Source: Leptonema illini DSM 21528
Lineage (GTDB): Bacteria; Spirochaetota; Leptospiria; Leptospirales; Leptonemataceae
Reading direction: 5' to 3'
DNA length: 64,000 bases
NCBI RefSeq assembly: GCF_000243335.1
Contig: NZ_JH597773.1
Span: 2,597,684-2,661,683 of the forward strand
Below, piece by piece: positions 62,377-64,000 of the stretch. The notes beneath the pieces are model-generated. The model was not told the DNA's origin and did no database searches. It saw nothing but the letters and a program-made list of their open reading frames with translations. Every line of letters starts with the position of its first letter. The first letter of the stretch is position 1. The position numbers and the translations under genes were made by a program.

Positions 62377-63645
62377 ATGTCTGAACTGATGCTTACTGCA
62401 ACCTGTATGCGCGGCTTTGAAGAGCTGCTTGCCGACGAGATTGAGGATCTCGGCGATGCCGCGCCGATCACGCAGCTGCATGTGGATCGGCAGGCCGTGC
62501 GCTTTGCCACCGAGACTGAAAACGGTCCGGCGCTGCTCTATCATGCGAATCTCAGGCTGCGCACAGCCATCGCCGTCCTTGAGCCGCTTGCCTCGTTTCG
62601 CGTCTATGATGCCGACGATCTCTACAAGAAGGTTTATGAGCTTCCGTGGGAGCGTTATCTCGATGCACGTCAGACGTTCGCCATCCAGTCATCGGTGCAT
62701 TCGCGTCTGTTCACGCATTCGCACTTCGTTTCTCTCAAGATGAAGGACGCCGTAGTCGACCGCTTTCGCGACCGCAGCGGCGCTCGTCCTTCGGTCGAGC
62801 TGAACCGCCCCGATCTGCGCCTGCATATACGTATCGAAGAGGATCGCTGTACGATTTCGCGCAACAGCTCGGGCGATCCGCTTTTCAAGCGCGGATATCG
62901 CTCTCGCGTCGGCGAGGCTCCGCTTAACGAAGCGCTTGCAGCCGGCCTGATCCTGTTAAGCGGATGGAACTGGAAGAATGCAGAGCCGCTTGTCGATCCG
63001 ATGACGGGAGCGGGCACCATTCCCATCGAGGCGGCGTGGATCGCCCTGAAAGTCGCTCCGGGCCTTTTTCGCGAGCAATTCGGATTCATGAACTGGCCCG
63101 ATCATCAGGACTCGCTCTTTCAGTCGATTCGCAACGATCTGCTACGCAAGGCCAATAAAAATATCGCCGCCACTCCCGAGCTGCCCATCTTCGCCTCGGA
63201 TTCTTCGCCTGTGGCCACCGATCTGGCCGCCGAGAACTTCGGCAACGCCGGTCTCGAAGGCAAAATCACGCTGCAAACGAAGCCTTTCGATCAGCTGAAG
63301 CTGCCCGTCGATCATGGAACGATCATCATGAATCCGCCCTACGGCGAGCGTATGAAGAAGCATGATATCGATAACTTCTATAAGATGATCGGCGATACGA
63401 TGAAAAAGAACTTCGCCGGATTCACGGCCTGGATCTTCAGCTCGAACATCGAAGCCCTCAAGCACGTTCATCTGGCCAGCTCGAAACGCATCGCCCTTCG
63501 TAATGGACCTCTGGATTGTATGTTCCAGCGATACGAGTTATACATCGGCAGTGCGGAGCAGTCCGACACAGCGCACGATACGGGTGACGACGTACCGACA
63601 GAGTCAGGCGACCTGCCATCACAAGAGCAAAGCGATGAGCAGTGA
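62377..63645 (+). CDS. THUMP-domain class I RNA methyltransferase, RlmL/YpsC-like
   Basis: 422 residues. An N-terminal ferredoxin-like plus THUMP region (about 1-160; ATCMRGFEELLADEIEDLG) leads to a Rossmann methyltransferase with PMTGAGTIPIEAAWIAL (SAM motif I) and NPPYGERM (catalytic loop for guanine N2). It matches the N-terminal half of RlmL / YpsC, which methylates G2445 of 23S rRNA. Short GGAGG-to-ATG spacing. An acidic tail of about 30 residues ends the protein. Followed by srkA with an 11-bp overlap. Confidence 0.8.
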   Translation: MSELMLTATCMRGFEELLADEIEDLGDAAPITQLHVDRQAVRFATETENGPALLYHANLRLRTAIAVLEPLASFRVYDADDLYKKVYELPWERYLDARQTFAIQSSVHSRLFTHSHFVSLKMKDAVVDRFRDRSGARPSVELNRPDLRLHIRIEEDRCTISRNSSGDPLFKRGYRSRVGEAPLNEALAAGLILLSGWNWKNAEPLVDPMTGAGTIPIEAAWIALKVAPGLFREQFGFMNWPDHQDSLFQSIRNDLLRKANKNIAATPELPIFASDSSPVATDLAAENFGNAGLEGKITLQTKPFDQLKLPVDHGTIIMNPPYGERMKKHDIDNFYKMIGDTMKKNFAGFTAWIFSSNIEALKHVHLASSKRIALRNGPLDCMFQRYELYIGSAEQSDTAHDTGDDVPTESGDLPSQEQSDEQ

Positions 63646-64000
63646 TCCCGTCGGCCTGTACGACGACTCATTCTACAAGCTACAGCCCGATGTCGTCCTG
63701 AAATCGGTGGAGGCGGCCGGGCTGGCTCCGACCGGGCACTGTCAGCAGCTGAACTCTTACGAGAACCGCGTCTTTGACCTGAAGCTCGAAGACGGATCGC
63801 ACGTGATTACGAAATTCTATCGCCCGCTTCGCTGGACGGACGAACAGATCCTCGAAGAACATGCCTTTCTTTTTGAGCTGCAGCAGAATGATATTCCGGT
63901 TTGTGCTCCGCTTCGCTTTCCTGACGGCAGCACATTGAAATCAATCGAAGGCCTTCGCTTTACCGTATGGCCTCGCACCGGCGGACGATCGGCCGATGAG
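63635..64000 (+). CDS. srkA: Stress response kinase A (SrkA/YihE), 3' end outside window
   Basis: 122 residues visible, no stop before the window ends. It begins MSSDPVGLYDDSFYKLQPDV and contains LNSYENRVFDLKLEDGSHVI, TKFYRPLRWTDEQILEEHAF and ELQQNDIPVCAPLRFPDG, the typical start of the SrkA/RdoA eukaryote-like kinase family. The ATG lies 11 bp inside the end of the methyltransferase gene. In E. coli SrkA counters MazEF-mediated death under stress. Confidence 0.82.
   Translation, partial: MSSDPVGLYDDSFYKLQPDVVLKSVEAAGLAPTGHCQQLNSYENRVFDLKLEDGSHVITKFYRPLRWTDEQILEEHAFLFELQQNDIPVCAPLRFPDGSTLKSIEGLRFTVWPRTGGRSADE

Noticed and set aside
1-64000. CRISPR arrays, prophage and intact insertion sequences
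   Set aside because: No regularly spaced direct repeats with unique spacers, no integrase or phage structural genes, and only one short transposase fragment were found.

Overview
This window (about 54% GC by eye) is ordinary, densely packed bacterial chromosome with a small accessory island. I infer a spirochaete of the Leptospirales, closer to Leptonema or Turneriella than to Leptospira. The basis is a Leptospira-type citramalate synthase, many proteins with spirochaete-style lipoboxes, a SpoIIE/STAS regulatory set, a TRL-like lipoprotein, and a GC content too high for most Leptospira. The genus is inference; no rRNA is present to settle it.

Layout. 1-4116: end of an ATPase-fold (GHKL) protein, a lipoprotein, cimA (isoleucine precursor synthesis) and a polysaccharide deacetylase. 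4180-10716: a fused glycerol-3-phosphate dehydrogenase/acyltransferase, a small CWC protein, msrA, two alpha/beta hydrolases and small membrane or lipoproteins. 10721-13704: phosphate transporter (pit) plus a DUF47 partner, divergent from an SQD2-like glycosyltransferase, with a Pho-box-like repeat between them. 13735-17786: TatD, TcdA, DinB and envelope proteins. 17822-19707: AT-richer island with a SMI1/KNR4 immunity protein, an LRR protein and two reading-frame fragments. 20267-26660: complete-looking leucine/isovalerate catabolic operon (isovaleryl-CoA dehydrogenase, methylcrotonyl-CoA carboxylase, methylglutaconyl-CoA hydratase) with a MerR/LiuR-type regulator and a palindromic operator candidate. 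An orphan VapB-like antitoxin too short for routine gene calling lies between regulator and operon.

26728-34332: a SPOR-like membrane protein, argD, an AraC regulator, a VOC protein, phosphohexomutase, a large porin and a gamma-glutamylcyclotransferase-like protein. 34428-38876: sdhCAB and pyrF. 38922-40835: a long-chain acyl-CoA ligase. 40957-43086: second accessory stretch with a transposase fragment, a lipoprotein, a toxin/antitoxin-like pair and a lipoprotein gene broken at an 8-base homopolymer. 43180-50157: a large glycosidase-like protein, a STAS protein, a GAF-SpoIIE-HATPase phosphatase and a TPR membrane protein with a degenerate Mrr-like domain, possibly one partner-switching operon. 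50306-51589: tRNA-Ala(GGC) and two tandem peptide deformylases. 51645-58458: SDR, XPB-type helicase and two more acyl-CoA ligases. 58611-64000: unrecognised membrane proteins, a coiled-coil repeat protein, an RlmL-like methyltransferase and the start of srkA.

Together the genes suggest an aerobic heterotroph using long-chain fatty acids (three acyl-CoA ligases) and branched-chain amino acids, feeding acetyl-CoA into a succinate-oxidising respiratory chain. I saw no CRISPR array, prophage, intact insertion sequence or replication origin. Start sites were chosen from visible Shine-Dalgarno sequences, signal peptides and remembered family N-termini; several remain ambiguous and are flagged.
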